Source: Trematomus loennbergii (Eukaryota > Chordata > Actinopteri > Perciformes > Nototheniidae). Taken from it: DNA of 64,000 bases. The stretch covers positions 15,508,289 to 15,572,288 of the forward strand of contig JAAOOA010000027.1 in NCBI GenBank assembly GCA_012861695.1, given 5' to 3'. Position numbers and translations under genes: made by a program. Numbering within the stretch: the stretch's first letter is position 1; each line of letters starts with the position of its first letter. Below the pieces are notes generated by a model, which saw only the letters and a program-made list of their open reading frames with translations, had not been told where the DNA came from and ran no database searches. Below are positions 1 through 21,700 of this stretch, in pieces.

Positions 1-2739
1 AGGACATAGCGCCACTGTGTTTGCTCAAGAACACCCAAAGAATGGACTGCCATTACAAAACAAATCCCTCAGCCTGCATTCCTCCTGTCCATCAAACCTT
101 ACCTGCTGAACAAGATATGACACAGAGCGGAAGAGGTAGTTACAAGAAGATCTACTTCATGGCGGGATGACTTGCAATTTGTTCAAAAGTTGGCAGCTCT
201 CTGACCTTCATATCTGACCTCAGGAAAGAGGCATGCATCCACACGTTTGCATAATATGCTCTTTCCCTCTCTCCTCTGAGTATGAACATGTGCACAACTA
301 ATGCAGATAAATACTGTAAAAATGGTCCCACAAGCAGGCATTAAACACACATGATATTTAGTAAATGTGAGTAAATAATACGTTACTTTAAATGTGTGAT
401 TGGTTGAATAGTGATCCTTAAAATGTAGTTATATAATTTAGCCAATAACGCTGCAGATATACTGTTGGACCTATGTACACCTGGGCATAATACTTCCACA
501 ATGACCTTGCAACATTGTTAATCATGTCTACAGCACAGTTTATCAGCTGAACAATACGAGTTTGCAAACATCATTTTTGAATTGAAAAATTGGGAACACA
601 GCACACTTGAGTCATCACTCAAACTTCTGATTCGTTTAAAGTTTAATTTGACCTTTCATTTGTTTATTCTACAGAGAGCATCTAAATCCAGTCCCAACCT
701 TCCTGCCATAACAGATCAATAGATCTAAAGACAAAAGAGGTCAAAATATGAAACCATCCGAAATACCCATATGCTTCCAATAATAGCAAAAAATTAAATA
801 TAAAATTAAAAATCTATTTTATTTGATCTATTTTGATAACAAATGTTTTGTAAAATGCACAATATTTTCTAATCAGCTACAGCTCCTGAAATATGGGTTT
901 CTTAGTTTTACATGATTGAACTGTTTATCAGATTATATCATTTTTTAAATGTATATTTAGAATTGTATACTACGTTCTGATCTTTTTTTTTTTTAATTCT
1001 AAATGGAATAACAATGAAACAAATGGGGCATAAACTAGATATTATTATAATTGTTTAAACAGTTCCTTTTCTTTTTTTCAATTATTGTATTTTACCCATG
1101 GTTAAACGTTAATTTAGTGACATGTAGATTGTAAAGAAAAAGCAGCAAATGCTCAGGTTTGTGAAGTTGTAACAATAAATTTTATCAATATTGCCTAAAA
1201 GATTTCTTAAAGGAATAATAGAAATGCTATATAATTGTAGATGACTTGATCAACAAACACTTATTTCAGCCCTGATTTATACTTTGGATGCACACTGTTT
1301 TGGTAGTTAAAGTGCTGCAGGGTGTCATGATAGATGATATCCCAATAAATTGTATCCCACATTTTAAAACAGCAAAGGCAACAGACAGTTTAATAACCTG
1401 GCTTTTTCATCCTTCTGTCTCGCAGCTGTTTTATGAAACATTTTAATGATGTTTTCGTGAGAGATGCCTGACCTGCTCTTATGTAACAGGTGATTCAGCC
1501 CATTAAAACAAACCGATGGATCCGATAGTAAAGCTGGGTGGAAATTCATCAACTGGAACATATGAAAGGGGAGAGAGAGAGGCACCAAAGGATTCCAGCC
1601 CCCTATGCTCCCTGCCATCATCCTCGTATCAGAGGAGCCACTGGGAGAACTGGATGTGATTTGTATGTGTGTTTTTGAAGAGGGGTGCTCATAAACAGCC
1701 ATGAAAGGGGCCCCTCTATTCAGCCCGCTAGCAAAGATGCGCTTCAATGGGCAGGCCTTTTGTTTTCCCCTGTTCACAAAACCTTAAACGTGGAAAAAAA
1801 AAGGGGTCGATTCTCTGGATGTGTGCAGGCCCAAATGATGCCATTAGATTGGTGCCCGCTTTGGGTGAAAAAGGCTTCAGTAGCACTTGAAGTGATTTAA
1901 AAGATGCAGGAGAGAGCTGCCTGCAAATCCTGTTTGGGAATAACACTGGAGGAGAATGGGGAGGCAAAATGCCAAGCTAGTGATCATTCTATAGTATGCA
2001 AAATTGCTCTCAACTCCATGAGTGCCGTGGATGTTAAAACAAAAGATGCGGAACATTCCTTTGTCACGTGATGAGGGTCAATGTGCTGCGGTGTTGCGTG
2101 GGGTCAGGAAGTTCACCAAACTTCCCACGCTGCCTTACACCATAAGATCACAACCAAACTCTTTATTATTGGCAGGGAGAATTTAGTCAGTAAGAGTGCC
2201 AGCACAGAGATGAGCCATCAGAAAAAATAACAAAAAGGACTTCCTCATCAGCATGACCAAGCTAACAGACTAATTACACATTCAGGATGAAAGAATGTCT
2301 TAAAAAAACATTATTGCACAAAAAAACACAACATTTCACAAGCGATTGTGTCAGCTATGCAAGGGATGTTACAGTTATTCAATTAATAAAGTACAGCTAT
2401 GTCATCTATTGACACTGTAACACTATAATGCAAAAAGACAATGCTTGTGCACCTTCCCTCGAGCTGTCTAGAAATATCCCAGTCAAGCGAGCAGGTGATA
2501 ATGACAATGTGCCAACCAGTAGCATTGTGCGGGACATGCCATCATGGTGCCCGCTCACCGACAGCAACCTAATAGGCATGAGAACCTTGCAGTGTCAACA
2601 AAAGGGACAGTGCCAAACAAAACCATTTGTTGTTAGCCAGAGGGCTCCTGAACAGGCTAGGTCCGGTTCCACTCTGCTCGGCCTTCATTTCCAGTTCAAT
2701 GATGTCTACTTAACATTCACTCGAGAATATTAATTAATT
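1..2739. other. Non-coding, no gene seen
   Basis: AT-rich unique sequence with many short A/T runs up to about 1360, followed by a more GC-balanced block at about 1360-1970 and AT-rich sequence again. The GC-balanced block is open for 137 codons on the minus strand (1364-1777). It is also open for 70-80 codons in other frames, with no recognisable domain, so I treat these frames as chance. Such islands in teleost intergenic DNA are sometimes conserved regulatory elements, but conservation cannot be judged from one sequence. Confidence 0.6.
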
Positions 2740-2781
2740 TGAGGTTGAATTTCTTTATGTTTATAAAGAAATTCAACCTCA
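2740..2781. repeat. Perfect inverted repeat, 19-bp arms, 4-nt loop
   Basis: The left arm reads TGAGGTTGAATTTCTTTAT and is followed by GTTT and then its exact reverse complement. There is no mismatch in the arms. It lies in AT-rich sequence outside any identified transposon. The stem is shorter than a normal animal pre-microRNA, so a palindromic repeat remnant or a snapback mutation is more likely. Confidence 0.85.
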
Positions 2782-5700
2782 CAACTATCAACAGTATACA
2801 CAAAATGTTTTACATATAAAAGGGTTATTATATTGGTGGCTATGACAATTGACAGGCAACAAGTCTTGGAACTACTCAGGGTTTTATCTATGCAGGTTTT
2901 CCACATTCCCCAGGGCGTGAGAGAACAATATTTTTTATGATTGGCATGGTTATACGAGACTCATGGGAAACGTATCTTCAAAAAGGTACAGGACATTTCT
3001 AATCTCTAAAAACATATTAAGAAATCATTATTTCTACACAAAAGGTGAGCTAGACCGAGTGGGTTGGAGAAATGTAGTGACTCAAATGGACTCCAAACTA
3101 ATGGGTTTTCCCTCCGCTTGGCATATTTGTCAGCTGTCTGGCCTGCCAGGAAACATCACCTCTGATTGTGAATGACAGTTCAGTCAATTGCCCTAAATAC
3201 CTCACTTATCAGTGCTCGTTAGTAACACAGTTTCAGAAGTAAGAGATAAAGTTCCTGCGTTAGACTACAGTCACCTCTGGACAGTAACTTTATGAAGACA
3301 CGCTGTTTTCAACAACCACTCATATCTACAGTATCAGCTTATTTTCAAGGTTGTTTTTTTTACTCAGGAAAAGATAAAATTTAAACAACTTTTTTTAATT
3401 ACAAAAAAGTAACTAACCAATGCTCAGCCTTGACGCAACGCTTAAACATTTGAGCCGAAACACTGTGAGGACAAATTCAAACATTACACCAATGATCTGC
3501 TGCTCTTCTACCTATGTGATACCAGTATAATGTAATACTCAGTACTCAATACACAGATTGCAGAAGTCAATCAATTAACTTTCAAACAACCTTCCAGGAC
3601 AACAAGCAATGGGATTGTTTTTTTTTATTAAAACAAAAAAATGTATGTCATGTCTAAAAAAACATTAAAACCAAGTAGATTAATATTTTTTATATGAAAA
3701 TCAATAATGAAAACATTTGATGACTGTCTCCGTTTCCCAGTTTCGTGTGATTTTTCACATTAAATAAAACAAAAAGCAATGTGCATGTCTTTGCAAGTTC
3801 TGTACCAACAATAATACTGCTTGGAAAAAAAGGGGAAGAATTTCAAAAGCTGTCTGCGGGACACAGGACACCTTTACATGGGAGTGTATTCAAATTACAA
3901 CTGAAAGACAATATGTGGTTAAAAGTGTTAATGCTGCCATGAAGTAGCAGGTTCTTGAGGGTGAAAATATAGCTGGGGAAGAGCCATGATGTCATGATGT
4001 CAGTGGAAGTCTTTGCCATGGCTTGATATGGGTCCTGTGGGCTCCTACTGATAAGATTGAGGCGCAGGTCATTTGGAAACCCTCAGTGAACTGCTTGTTG
4101 GCTAACAATGCTGCCTCAGTCCCAGCTATCGGAACATCTCACCACAGTCCACATGTGGGCCAGCCGGACACAGGTAATCAGGGCCGTCAGAATGCAAGCA
4201 GCTCCTCTTGCAGAAACCACAAACCACTATCTCCACCTTATATAACTATAAAAATTCATGATATAAACCTGTATATAAACATATTTTATGATTTTTATTT
4301 TAAGAGCAAGTATAATTAAATTCTGACGGTAGCTGGGCACTTTTGTAAGGACTCACTGTGTGCTTTGTCTCAAGTAAACATTTCCCACTTCTCCTCACTT
4401 AAGTGACCCTCCTTCCACAAGCAGCACCACAGACTCTCTGTCGAACCGGTTGGTGCGAAATCACTGTTCATTGTGATGCCTGTTGTCATGGATACACCCA
4501 GGTGTTGCTCCCGAGCCCAGGCAGACGAATCGGAAGGCACTCACTAATCCACCTCCATACCAAAGTGTGTCAATAATCAGGAATGCACTGTCTAAACTAA
4601 ACCATTGTTCCTCTGCCAAAAGAAATCACAAATATAAACCACTGACATCGCCTCTGGGCACTGCCGTCTCTGGGACTGGAAAAGAAATGAACTGAAGAGA
4701 AACAACAAGAGTCAGAGTAGGAAGAGGGAAGCTTTGATAATGCTCCAGACAGCTTAATACTATCTAAATCATGAAGCTGTCTTTTACAGTGGGGGATCTA
4801 TAGTGTTGTATTGTTGTGATTGACTAAAGCTGAGCAGTAGCTTCTTTATTTGACAAAGTCTGCGCTCCTGAGAAGACCAGCTGCTGTCAACAGTTGGAAG
4901 GCTTTGAACTACCACTAAGCCCTGAGACAGAGGGAAATATCCTCTTCATTTCTTTGAATTCAGCCCCATTAGAGGTCGATTCAGAACATAAAAATGTAAA
5001 AAAAATAATCTCACAAGGATTTATACAGATGCACCTCACAATAGCGTCTGATCTTTGTGGATAAAAGCTACCGATGTCTTCCTACTGTTCAAGTGTCCTG
5101 GAGTACATTTTTATTACTTTGCTCCGGAGAATTGTTTGAGGAAAGTTGCAAAGTTCAACATGACAGGGGAATTTTGCCCTCTGTGTCATTACTCGTACTT
5201 TTGAGAGGTTGAAAGGGAGCCGACATTTTTAAAAGTCATCTTGACATTTAGCAGCAACTTGGGAGTCTTAAAGAAAAAAAAGTCCATACTTTGAGATCAG
5301 ACATGCAGACATGAGTAGCTCTAAGTCCACCCTATATAAGAAAAGACAATAGCTCGCCTGTTGTCTCTCCCCCTGTATGTGCACATGTGTATGTGTGCAT
5401 TGTTGCGGTATTACAGAACAGAGAAGCGCAGAACCGGGTATACGGATGCGGCCGTAGGGGTGAGACCACTGTGGAGCGCCCCAGCACTGAAAAGGTCCTC
5501 CTGAGAGCCTTATTGTGTGGGGTGGCTAGCCACAGCAAGTTCTGTTTCCCCGAGATGCAAGGCTTTGCTGCAAGCCACAACAATGAGCATCTTTGTCGAG
5601 CAACACTATTATCTTAGCACATTACTGTAAATGACAGGAGAGGGTAGTGTGTCGGAGATCCCACTTAATGAGCTCCAGGTATGTGCTTGTCATAAAACAA

Positions 5701-7460
5701 GAAACTAATTTAAACATCTGCAGAGCCAAGAGTCTTTTGTGACTAAGAGCATGTAAGTGGGGATTTGAAAACTGCTCCTCAAAGTTATTTTAGAGGATTA
5801 AGCTCCGAGGAAATTGGGATATGACACAGAATAATTTTTGACAAATGCATTTAAAACTGATCTTCTGAGAGTGAAATGGACTGTTTTTCTTATTTTCTTT
5901 CTTAAATTATAAATGAATATGTGAAATGAAATGTTTAATCTACAGCATAATATTATTATTATTTGTTTAGGTTCAAAATCTAAAATTGAAATAGTGCTTG
6001 AATATGCTTGGATGCAAAATATACTTGGATAAAACTTTGGATGCCTTTGTGGTAGTTTACAGACTTCACTTTGGCGCTCTTTAAACCAGGTTAAACCAAA
6101 AACAAATATGGCTTCAAATGTATGCATTGTAAATCTTACAAGAGATGCTCCACAGATTGAATTGTCCATTCTTGGTGTCAAGTCCCCCTGAAGGGCTAAA
6201 AACACAGATCATCTTGTTAAGTCAACAGGTCAAAGACAATCAGACGGGCAGAGGCACTTGACCCGCTGTGCTAGATTACAACTCAACCTGAACTTGAACT
6301 CTCTGTCACCTGATTCAACAACCTGTATTTTTTACGCTTGGTATTACCCTTGTGTTTCGTTTAGCTAAACATGTTTAATATTGTCTGATAGCTAAGTTTC
6401 TTCCCGTTAAGTGGGTATGACACATTAATAGGTTGTTAAATGTTAAGAAACCCTGAGACACAGTTTTGTGCAATATTGTTGTGTTTGCTGCCGGCGGGGG
6501 CAATCGGGCTTAAGAGGTTAAGGATCATCTGACCCCAGACGTGTCCCTCCTCATTTGGCAAGTGTTCACTTGTCCTGATGTCATGCGCCTAATTGCTCCC
6601 GCTGCGTGGGATGTGAAGTCTGATTTTAGGTACATTGTTGACTGTGTGCGCAGGCTTGTGTGTGTATGTGTGTGTGTGTGTGTCTTATGAGCCAAGGTAG
6701 CACTTGCCTGCAGCAACACACACTCATGTCTTCACCCGCCACAACCTATCATTACCGCTGTCACGTAGCCACCTCCGCAGCGGGCCTCACAAGCCCCGAC
6801 AACCACCAGCACACACACCTGGAGGGCCAAACACTTAGTTCCCAGCCCTGTGCTTCGTAAACACCACCTTTTAACACACACATACACACACACATGCACA
6901 CACACCTATTCATATCCTGCAGCCTCAGCTTCTACTTTGCTCCTCCCATTCGCTGTAAAGTATGTCTTACTTTTCTATCTCCCCAAACATAAATGGTTTA
7001 GTACATTTTATGTATTTCCTTGCTATCATTTTCCACACCAGCTGTGTGAAACAGGCTTCCAGGCTGCTCCTTTGACTACACAAATAACATGCCACAGTAT
7101 GTAGTCAAGAGCAAGCACAGTACAGAGAAACAGATTCTGAGAATTCACCCTGTTAAACAAAATACAAATTATTTTCCAATCCATTTCCAGGCAGAGATTG
7201 TTATTAATCTACGAGCCTGATACTTAATCGCATGTCTTCCTCCTTGCACATTTCTTCATCTATGTTTGCTTGAGCCAGGGCAACTTGAGTGTGCACACAG
7301 TTGAAAGAACACATGAGACCACTGAGCAAACACGTGGCTGCCGTTGCACACCTGAGCCCGGCCTGCATGCCTGCCACACAGGCGTGACCTTTACAAAAGC
7401 TGTCATCATGAAAAATCAGACACAAGAATAACTTTGTATGATCCCAGCCTGCCTGTTGTA
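2782..7460. other. Non-coding, no gene seen
   Basis: Unique sequence without a supported gene. It has short dinucleotide stretches: GT at about 6656-6682 and interrupted CA at about 6872-6905. GC-balanced islands occur at about 5400-5620 and 6480-6640. The second contains homeodomain-type cores such as CCTAATTGCTCC. No splice-bounded reading frame or transposon ends were recognised. Confidence 0.55.
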
Positions 7461-8383
7461 GGCCCCTACACACCAGGCCGATATCGGCCGTCTTGCGTTG
7501 TTTGGCGACAACGGGTTCCTTGTCGCCCAAAGTCAATTTGGTGTGTCCCGAACCCTCGGCCGTGACACGCCTTATTTGGCCTTTCACGGTCGACACCCGG
7601 CCGATTCAACATGTTGTTGAATGTTGTGTCGGACACAAGCTATCGGGCCAAGAAACCACTCTGATCAGCTGTTCAGCTAGCAAATGAGAAGCGAAACGGA
7701 AGTGAGGGACGTAAACAAACGATTTAAGGCACAGGACAGCAGCTAAACACCAGCAGGTGATACTTAAAGACATCAAACATAGCCCTTAAATGTCCTCTCT
7801 TACCTCCCACACATAGCAGGGACATCTCTGATATCGGCGGGAGCGTCCCCGGCTGTCCTCTGCTGAGAGCTCCGTGATTTGTTTGGTCAAGTCCGGTTTT
7901 TCATCTCATCGTAAATTTAGCAAGAAGTGGCCATTATTACATTATTACATTGCCGACTCAATAAACTACACACCCGCCACAACACTGCGATCATCAGATG
8001 CAGGTCTATTAACTGTGATTTTATAGTATGTCTGCACTTTATGTGCTCATTTCATCATTCATGTATTTTTATATTCTAAAACATGTTTTCGATGGACGAG
8101 AGTGAAAATGGAACGCACACGCTATTTGTTTGTTTATATCAGTCTGTTCTTCTTCTCTGTCTTCCGGTTGTTGCCTATTTTGAATGACGAATACACACTA
8201 CCGCCGCCTGCTGGTAAGGAGAGTTATTGCCACTCACGCATGCGCAGTTCGTACGTGCTCGGCTGAAGTCTTTGCGGTGATTTCCAGTGCGACACACGGC
8301 CAAGACGCAGGAGAACTCGTCGATGGAACTGTCGGTGTTTGGTGTCGGCGAGTTCTCTGGTGACTGCCTGGTGTGTCAGGGCC
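7461..8383. mobile_element. Non-autonomous DNA element with terminal inverted repeats
   Basis: A 923-bp block. Its left end GGCCCCTACACACCAGGC matches the reverse complement of its right end, GGCCCTGACACACCAGGC, at 16 of 18 positions. The subterminal regions are unusually CpG-rich compared with the flanks, with many CCGA/TCGG and GTGTCGG motifs. No transposase frame is visible; open frames of 60-130 codons here lack domains. No clean target duplication is visible: TGTTGTA lies on the left and TTTAAGG on the right. The superfamily is therefore unresolved, with hAT or PIF-Harbinger both possible. Confidence 0.7.
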
Positions 8384-16044
<7,661 letters not shown>

Positions 16045-16079
16045 CCAGTTATTTTAGCCGGGCTGGCTAAAATGATTGG
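16045..16079. repeat. Short inverted repeat (hairpin)
   Basis: The arms CCAGTTATTTTAGCC and GGCTAAAATGATTGG flank a 5-nt loop GGGCT. The inner 9 bp pair perfectly. The outer part pairs with two G-T wobbles. It is too short for a typical pre-microRNA and has no known seed that I recognise. Confidence 0.6.
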
Positions 16080-19000
16080 TCGTGCTTTTTACAGTACTAC
16101 GGCTTCCACAGATGACATTTTTTTATGGATTTTTTGTCAAAGCACTTAAGATATTCATTGCTATCGGGATGTTAAGAGCATTCCATGGAATATAACAAAA
16201 AGTGTATCTCGAGCCGGTTTCTCAAACTTACCTACCCCACCTTTAATAAGAAGCATGGTTATAAACAAGAGGCATGCATTTTACTCTTGTGAATTTAGCA
16301 CACTTAGATTGAATTTGTTTCCACCTACAATAAAAGTAAAACACAAAAAGCATGTCCTTATTGTCAGCATTATTGATATCACAATACATAAAACTGTGTG
16401 TCAGCTGAGGAGTCCTACAGCAGTCTCCATGCGCCTTCACATTTGCAAAGCAGATGTCTTGATTTGAGCATACCAAGAACATTTGTCATTCCCCCTCGAC
16501 AAGACGGGAGACATGAAAATACACACAGAAATGTAAGTTTGCAAAGTCTGCAATGTGTTCAACAATAAAAACCACTGCTATGTTTTTCTAATAACAACAT
16601 AGCATCCTGAAGATTTGACATATAGGACGTCAGATTGCACAGTAAATAAAATACTATAGTTGCAGTCCAAGATGATTAGCAAAAAAACGAAGACCACCCG
16701 TGTTCTTTCTTATAAAAACTGTGGCTCTCAGGTCCAATCACGAATCATAGATCAGACTGTTTATGAGACAACCTGTAAAGACCAGAGGCAAAGACTCAGC
16801 CACATGTTTTACTGCTCTGTTTGAATAATCAGGTACAAGTAAAACAAACAGCTACAGAAGAGATGTTTAGCAAGGAGCTCAGGATCCAACTTGAGGTAAT
16901 AAGTGTTCATTAGTTTTAATAGCATGGCTCCTGGAGCAAATGAAATGAAGACCAGGAGACCACATCCAGGTAATGTAAATACACCTAAATCTCCTCCACT
17001 GTCTGTCATGACTAATTTTCTCACTTTCTTTGCAGATTGCGTAAAAGTAAGGCAGGAACTGAAAGATTATGCCATCCTGACCTAACAGTTTGAGTTTTAG
17101 CCTAATTACAAATAGAAAACTGAACATTTACAAAAATAATTAATGCTTAATAAAACAAGAGTGACTCTTTGATAAGTCATTTTATTTTCTTGTTTTGAAG
17201 TGCTACGCTAAGACTGAAAAGTGTTAAAACTAAAATGTGTGGAACACGAGTCAAGGATTGTTTAATCTTCAATGAAAGTTTAAAAATATATATCTCCAAT
17301 GACCCGATGGTTATGTTTTAAGCCTCTGTTAGTCCATTAGGCAGATGCTGGTGTTTGGTGGCACATCTTGATTCCACCTGAGCCCAGAGAGAGGCGGTGA
17401 GGCATGGCCCAGTGGTCCAGATGGCCCCCCATCACAGGCCTGAACATAAACATGGCTTGGGTCTGGTTGAGGAGAGGGAGACCCCGTTTATTTATGGACA
17501 TGTCTGGGTCTGGGACACAATTATAGGAAGATAGATAGAAGAGGCGAAGGACAAAGGAAACGGGGAGGGTTAGTGAGTCAGTATGGTCAGACAGTTGTGT
17601 GATCTGGCCGACCTACACAGTAGTAGCTAAATATTAGTGTATTGGCCAGGTTAAATATCCCTTTGCCCCTAATGCTCTCTTATCACATTCAGTCCAATGT
17701 ACGAGCTATAAAGTGAAAGATATTTTTTAAGCAGGAGGGAGGAACCTCGTTTATTTGAGGAACTGACGTCAAATGTGCCACAAACAAGTGCATGTAGCCA
17801 GAGGTATTGGCTGCAAGGCGGCAAAAGTAGAGTGAGGGTGTGAGGCCGGGGAATTCAAAGAATTTTCCTGTGTGCTTCCCGGTAAGAACCAAGCCCACTG
17901 TAGGTTTATGAAAGTATGGCCCTTTTCATCTTTGCTGCACTCTCCTCTACTATATCGCTTCAATCTAGATTTTTACAATAGGGCTTTACAGCTTAATAGC
18001 CTGGCTACAGAAACCCAGACATCGTAAGGTGTTTTTATGGTTCTTGTAGTTCCTTTATGACTGGGCAAAATGTCATAACTTTACTGTACAGTACAGGGGC
18101 AGGTAGTTTTACGGAACTAAACACTTATTTCATTTTCATAATCACTATAGGATCAGTGATATAAACCTGAGAAGTGGTGGTCAGGATGAGAAAGCCTTGA
18201 TAAGTACACCATTGGCTCTGGAATACACATACGCACACAGTTTGCACTCAAAGACCGCAACTACACTACATTGCCTCATAAACTCTGCCAGCTCATGTGT
18301 TTTCTGTTGCCTTCCACAAAACAACCAATTTGAAAAGCAAGTCACACACTGAGCCAAGCCTTATGGGAGCCCCTGTAAATCTGCAAGATATTTGTTAGTT
18401 AAGAAAGACAAATCAGTGTCATTCTGTCTTGTTACTTCTAACATTTTTAGTGATGTAAAGGTAGGCATGATCTTGCAAAAAGTAAGATAAGGTAAGTATT
18501 TGTGCTTTTGTGCTACAAAAGCAACTTTTACTCTTTTCTTGCTGATATTAAAAGTTATCAGTCATCAATGTCACTATGACAGGCGTCTTTCTCACTACAG
18601 CATCGCATAGGGCAATAAAACGCAGGCAGGGTGATTAGCAAGGTGGCCTGACACAGCCTGCGCACGCACACACACACTGAAGTATAAACATTACACAATC
18701 ACACCAAACATACCAGCAGCTACAGCTAATTAAGACCACGCTGCCTTTTAATGCCTGTTTATATCCGACTCTTAAATGAATACTGCCCCTGGAGCTCCTT
18801 CCAAAACAGCTCAGTAGAAGAGCGCAGGAGAAGAGAAGGGAACAAGGTGATAGGGAAGGTAGGATGAAAATTACAGTAAGAAGGGAACTAACAAATCATT
18901 TTGCCCTGCAGTGCCCTAAAGGAAAGGTTTTAAAAAAAAGCAAGGAAAAACTGTTGTGTTAAAAGGTTGTTAATTGGGAAAGCAGTTCAGCCCTAGGTTG

Positions 19001-21146
19001 GTGGTTATATTATTTAAGCAAACCTGTTCATTAGATTATTAAAGAAGTCTACACTGAGGCAATTTGAGAAAGCAAGACCTTTGAGGTGCAAAGATTATCA
19101 AACGTGCCGGGCTATTCCAATTTCTTTGATCTCCGTGATTCAGCGAATAGGTGAATGCCAGCAAAGAAAAGTGAACTTTAATACCCCTCAATCAGAACCA
19201 TGTGGGGCTTTATTGGTGTGCTGCTGCCATTCTTGCTGCCTTGGCGGGCAAGAAGGACACGGAGACCCAGGGGTTAGAGGGACTGGCCATCGCTCGCTTA
19301 CATCGTTAAAGTCGATAAGCTGGCAGCTGGCAGGAGGGAAACTTGCCATCAGTAACCACCAGGTCCCCGACCACTTCACTCACATTTTCCAAAACCTTTT
19401 CTCAAACTGCTCTCAGCCTTTTCTCCCGGTTTGCCTGGTCGTGGCCATCCAGAGGACAGACCAGCTGGGTTGATGCATGGCGCCACACTTCTGGAAGGGA
19501 TGGAAAAGCCCGACCTCACCTGCGAGACCTTTGCCCTTGTCCTCAAGGCCACCAGGCTCTCCATCAAGCCTCTAAGTAACAGTAAACATGTAAAACTTTC
19601 CCATACCTCCCTGCCTTTACAGGCCACACAGTGCACATAATGCACTATTCATAGTTTATCCTGATTTTAGAAATGTCACTGCAGTAACAATATATCTGGA
19701 GGTGGATAACCTGTTTTAATATGCACAGATTTTTGGAACACCGGGTTTGATTTCAAGTTGCAGCTTGTATGAACTTGACTGAGAAGGTGGCATAGGCATA
19801 TACTGTATGTGTGTAAGGGAGAGACAGATGTCTGGAAGAGGCTAGGTAGGCAACGTTTACAGTAGAGGAGTGCAGGCTTTGTAAACGAACAGAGGAACAC
19901 ACACAAACATACGTACCCACCTCATAAACTCCCCTCCTTACACCACACTGAAACCCAAGCTTACAACAGCATCGGCGCTAATGTGTTCCTTTTGGGTTTA
20001 GGTTGGTTTGAGAGTAGGTGCGCACGTCTATGTGTGCTCCAGCTTTGCTACAAGTTGAGCTCTAAAATTCCCTTTCTACAGCTGCACACGTCCCAACACA
20101 CGTGCACCCCATTTAGGTCACTGCTATTTAAGAGCTGCAGTACCGACTGGGGGTAGCAGCATAAAGGGAAGATGTAGTTATTCATATAATTGCGCTAGGA
20201 GTTCCCTTGGTTTTGAATTGAAGTATTGCCAATGGTATCCCTGAGGGCCCAGTGTTGCAGTGAAGGTTCCCCCGTGGAAGGGTGAAACAGTGTTGAGGGG
20301 AGAGAAGTGGGGGTGCTGCTGTACGATGAGAAGGCCTGTAAAGGAGCTGCTGCCACTAACAACACCCTATTAACATCAACCACACGGAGCAAAGACACAG
20401 AATCATTAGAAATAGTAAAAGAAAAAGGCTCACCATTTAATGCTTTATTGCACTGCTGCAAACATGTGGTTGACAACAGCCAGCATATGCATTCTGAGGT
20501 TTCAAATGTGAAAAATGCAGTTAATGAACACATGTTTTCCTAATGCCTCGCTTGCCTGCAAAGTACAGAAACCCTGAGTTGATGATTAACTTGAACAGAC
20601 AGAGGTTTACCTGAGAAATCGACTAGACAGATAAACATTCAGACTTCCTCCTCTATCAAAAGCTCCACCTTGACTTGCTCACTCTACCCACTCTGCCATG
20701 CCTCAACACATTGCCTCAGCTTGGGAAAAACATGGACGTTTCCCTGAGGGCAAGTGAGCTCCTACTCTACCTGCCTGGCTTGGACACGTCTGGTCAGGTT
20801 CTCAGCTCCACTAGCCCGCGGTAGGGGTTATCAAAAGCTGCAGAAGGATTTAGGTGATCGATTATTATGAAGAGATGAGTAATTTTAGGAAAGTTTATAC
20901 AGAAAGAGATGGGGAAGATAAGCAGGTTGCAGAAGTGTTGCAACCATTCACTGCTGTGTGGCTTAGCAATTGTTACACTGAACATTTGATTTGACGCAAG
21001 TGCCAATGTCAACAAGCTATCTATAAAGGCAAACCTCCACTTTCACTGAGAATATAACAACAAACTAGGAGAAGAAACTGATACGCTTCGTTTCAAATTT
21101 GGTAATAAACAAAGGACACAGTTTATAAAATATCACAAAGGTTAGA

Positions 21147-21148
<2 letters not shown>
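16080..21148. other. Non-coding, no gene seen
   Basis: Unique sequence. A good minus-strand splice-donor string (GGGGTAG then GTAAGTTT) lies near 16229-16243, but no exon can be delimited around it. GC-balanced islands at about 17340-17530 and 19090-19580 look like possible regulatory elements. They contain TTTGATC and other TCF-like words. Several overlapping open frames on both strands at 19081-19645 show no domain. No mobile-element ends recognised. Confidence 0.5.

Positions 21149-21212
<64 letters not shown>
21149..21212. repeat. (GT)n microsatellite, 64 bp
   Basis: Uninterrupted GT array of about 32 units. Confidence 0.98.
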
Positions 21213-21214
<2 letters not shown>

Positions 21215-21420
21215 CTTGGCACATGTCTTCAAGGTGGATAAAGTCCCCTCAGTGACCAACCAAAATGGAGAACTCTGATTAGCTGATTATGGGAAAGTAG
21301 ACTTTTATCAGTGCTAGAGGCTTGAATAAGTGTGTATACATAAACACAATGTAGTGATACACACCCTTACCTTGTGATTCTTACTACACATGTTCATAGA
21401 AAAATAAAATGCAGTATGGA

Positions 21421-21700
21421 TTAAATGAGGTAAAACTATTTATAGTGAACATGTTTTATGTGCACATGGCTGCACAACACACAAATGAAATATGTGTAAA
21501 CAATTAAAGTTCTGCTCATGCCATTTCCTCCAATGATCTCTAACTGACAGAAACTTGAATAACTTCATATTCATAACTAGAAATCGTATAAGCTTAAAGC
21601 AAATTGGTCAAAGGTCAAAAATGTGAGCACCACACAGTGAGAAGAAAGAAGAGCTTCAAAAATGAGCAAGCTCTCAAAAGAAACAACAAAAGGACAATTT
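21421..21700. repeat. Diverged direct repeat, copy A
   Basis: Shares a collinear series of words with 23111-23395. These are AAACTATTTAT followed by an AACATGT, then AACTGACAGAAAC, then AAGCAAATnGGTCAA, then CTTCAAAAATGAGCAA, then AAAAGGA. The offset is about 1685-1690 bp throughout. The similarity is partial, as expected for an old duplication or two members of a repeat family. No coding content was identified. Confidence 0.65.

Noticed and set aside
1364..1777. 137-codon minus-strand open frame
   Set aside because: No recognisable family; lies in a GC-balanced island that is open in several frames at once.
7204..7596. 130-codon minus-strand frame
   Set aside because: Overlaps the left end of the inverted-repeat element and has no transposase motif.
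16045..16079. Hairpin considered as a microRNA precursor
   Set aside because: The 15-bp stem and 5-nt loop are too short and no known seed was recognised.
16229..16243. Minus-strand splice donor GGGGTAG-GTAAGTTT
   Set aside because: Good match to consensus, but no exon, acceptor or reading frame could be delimited; such strings occur by chance every few kb.
19081..19645. Overlapping open frames on both strands
   Set aside because: Mutually overlapping frames with no domain; better explained by a stop-poor, GC-balanced non-coding island.
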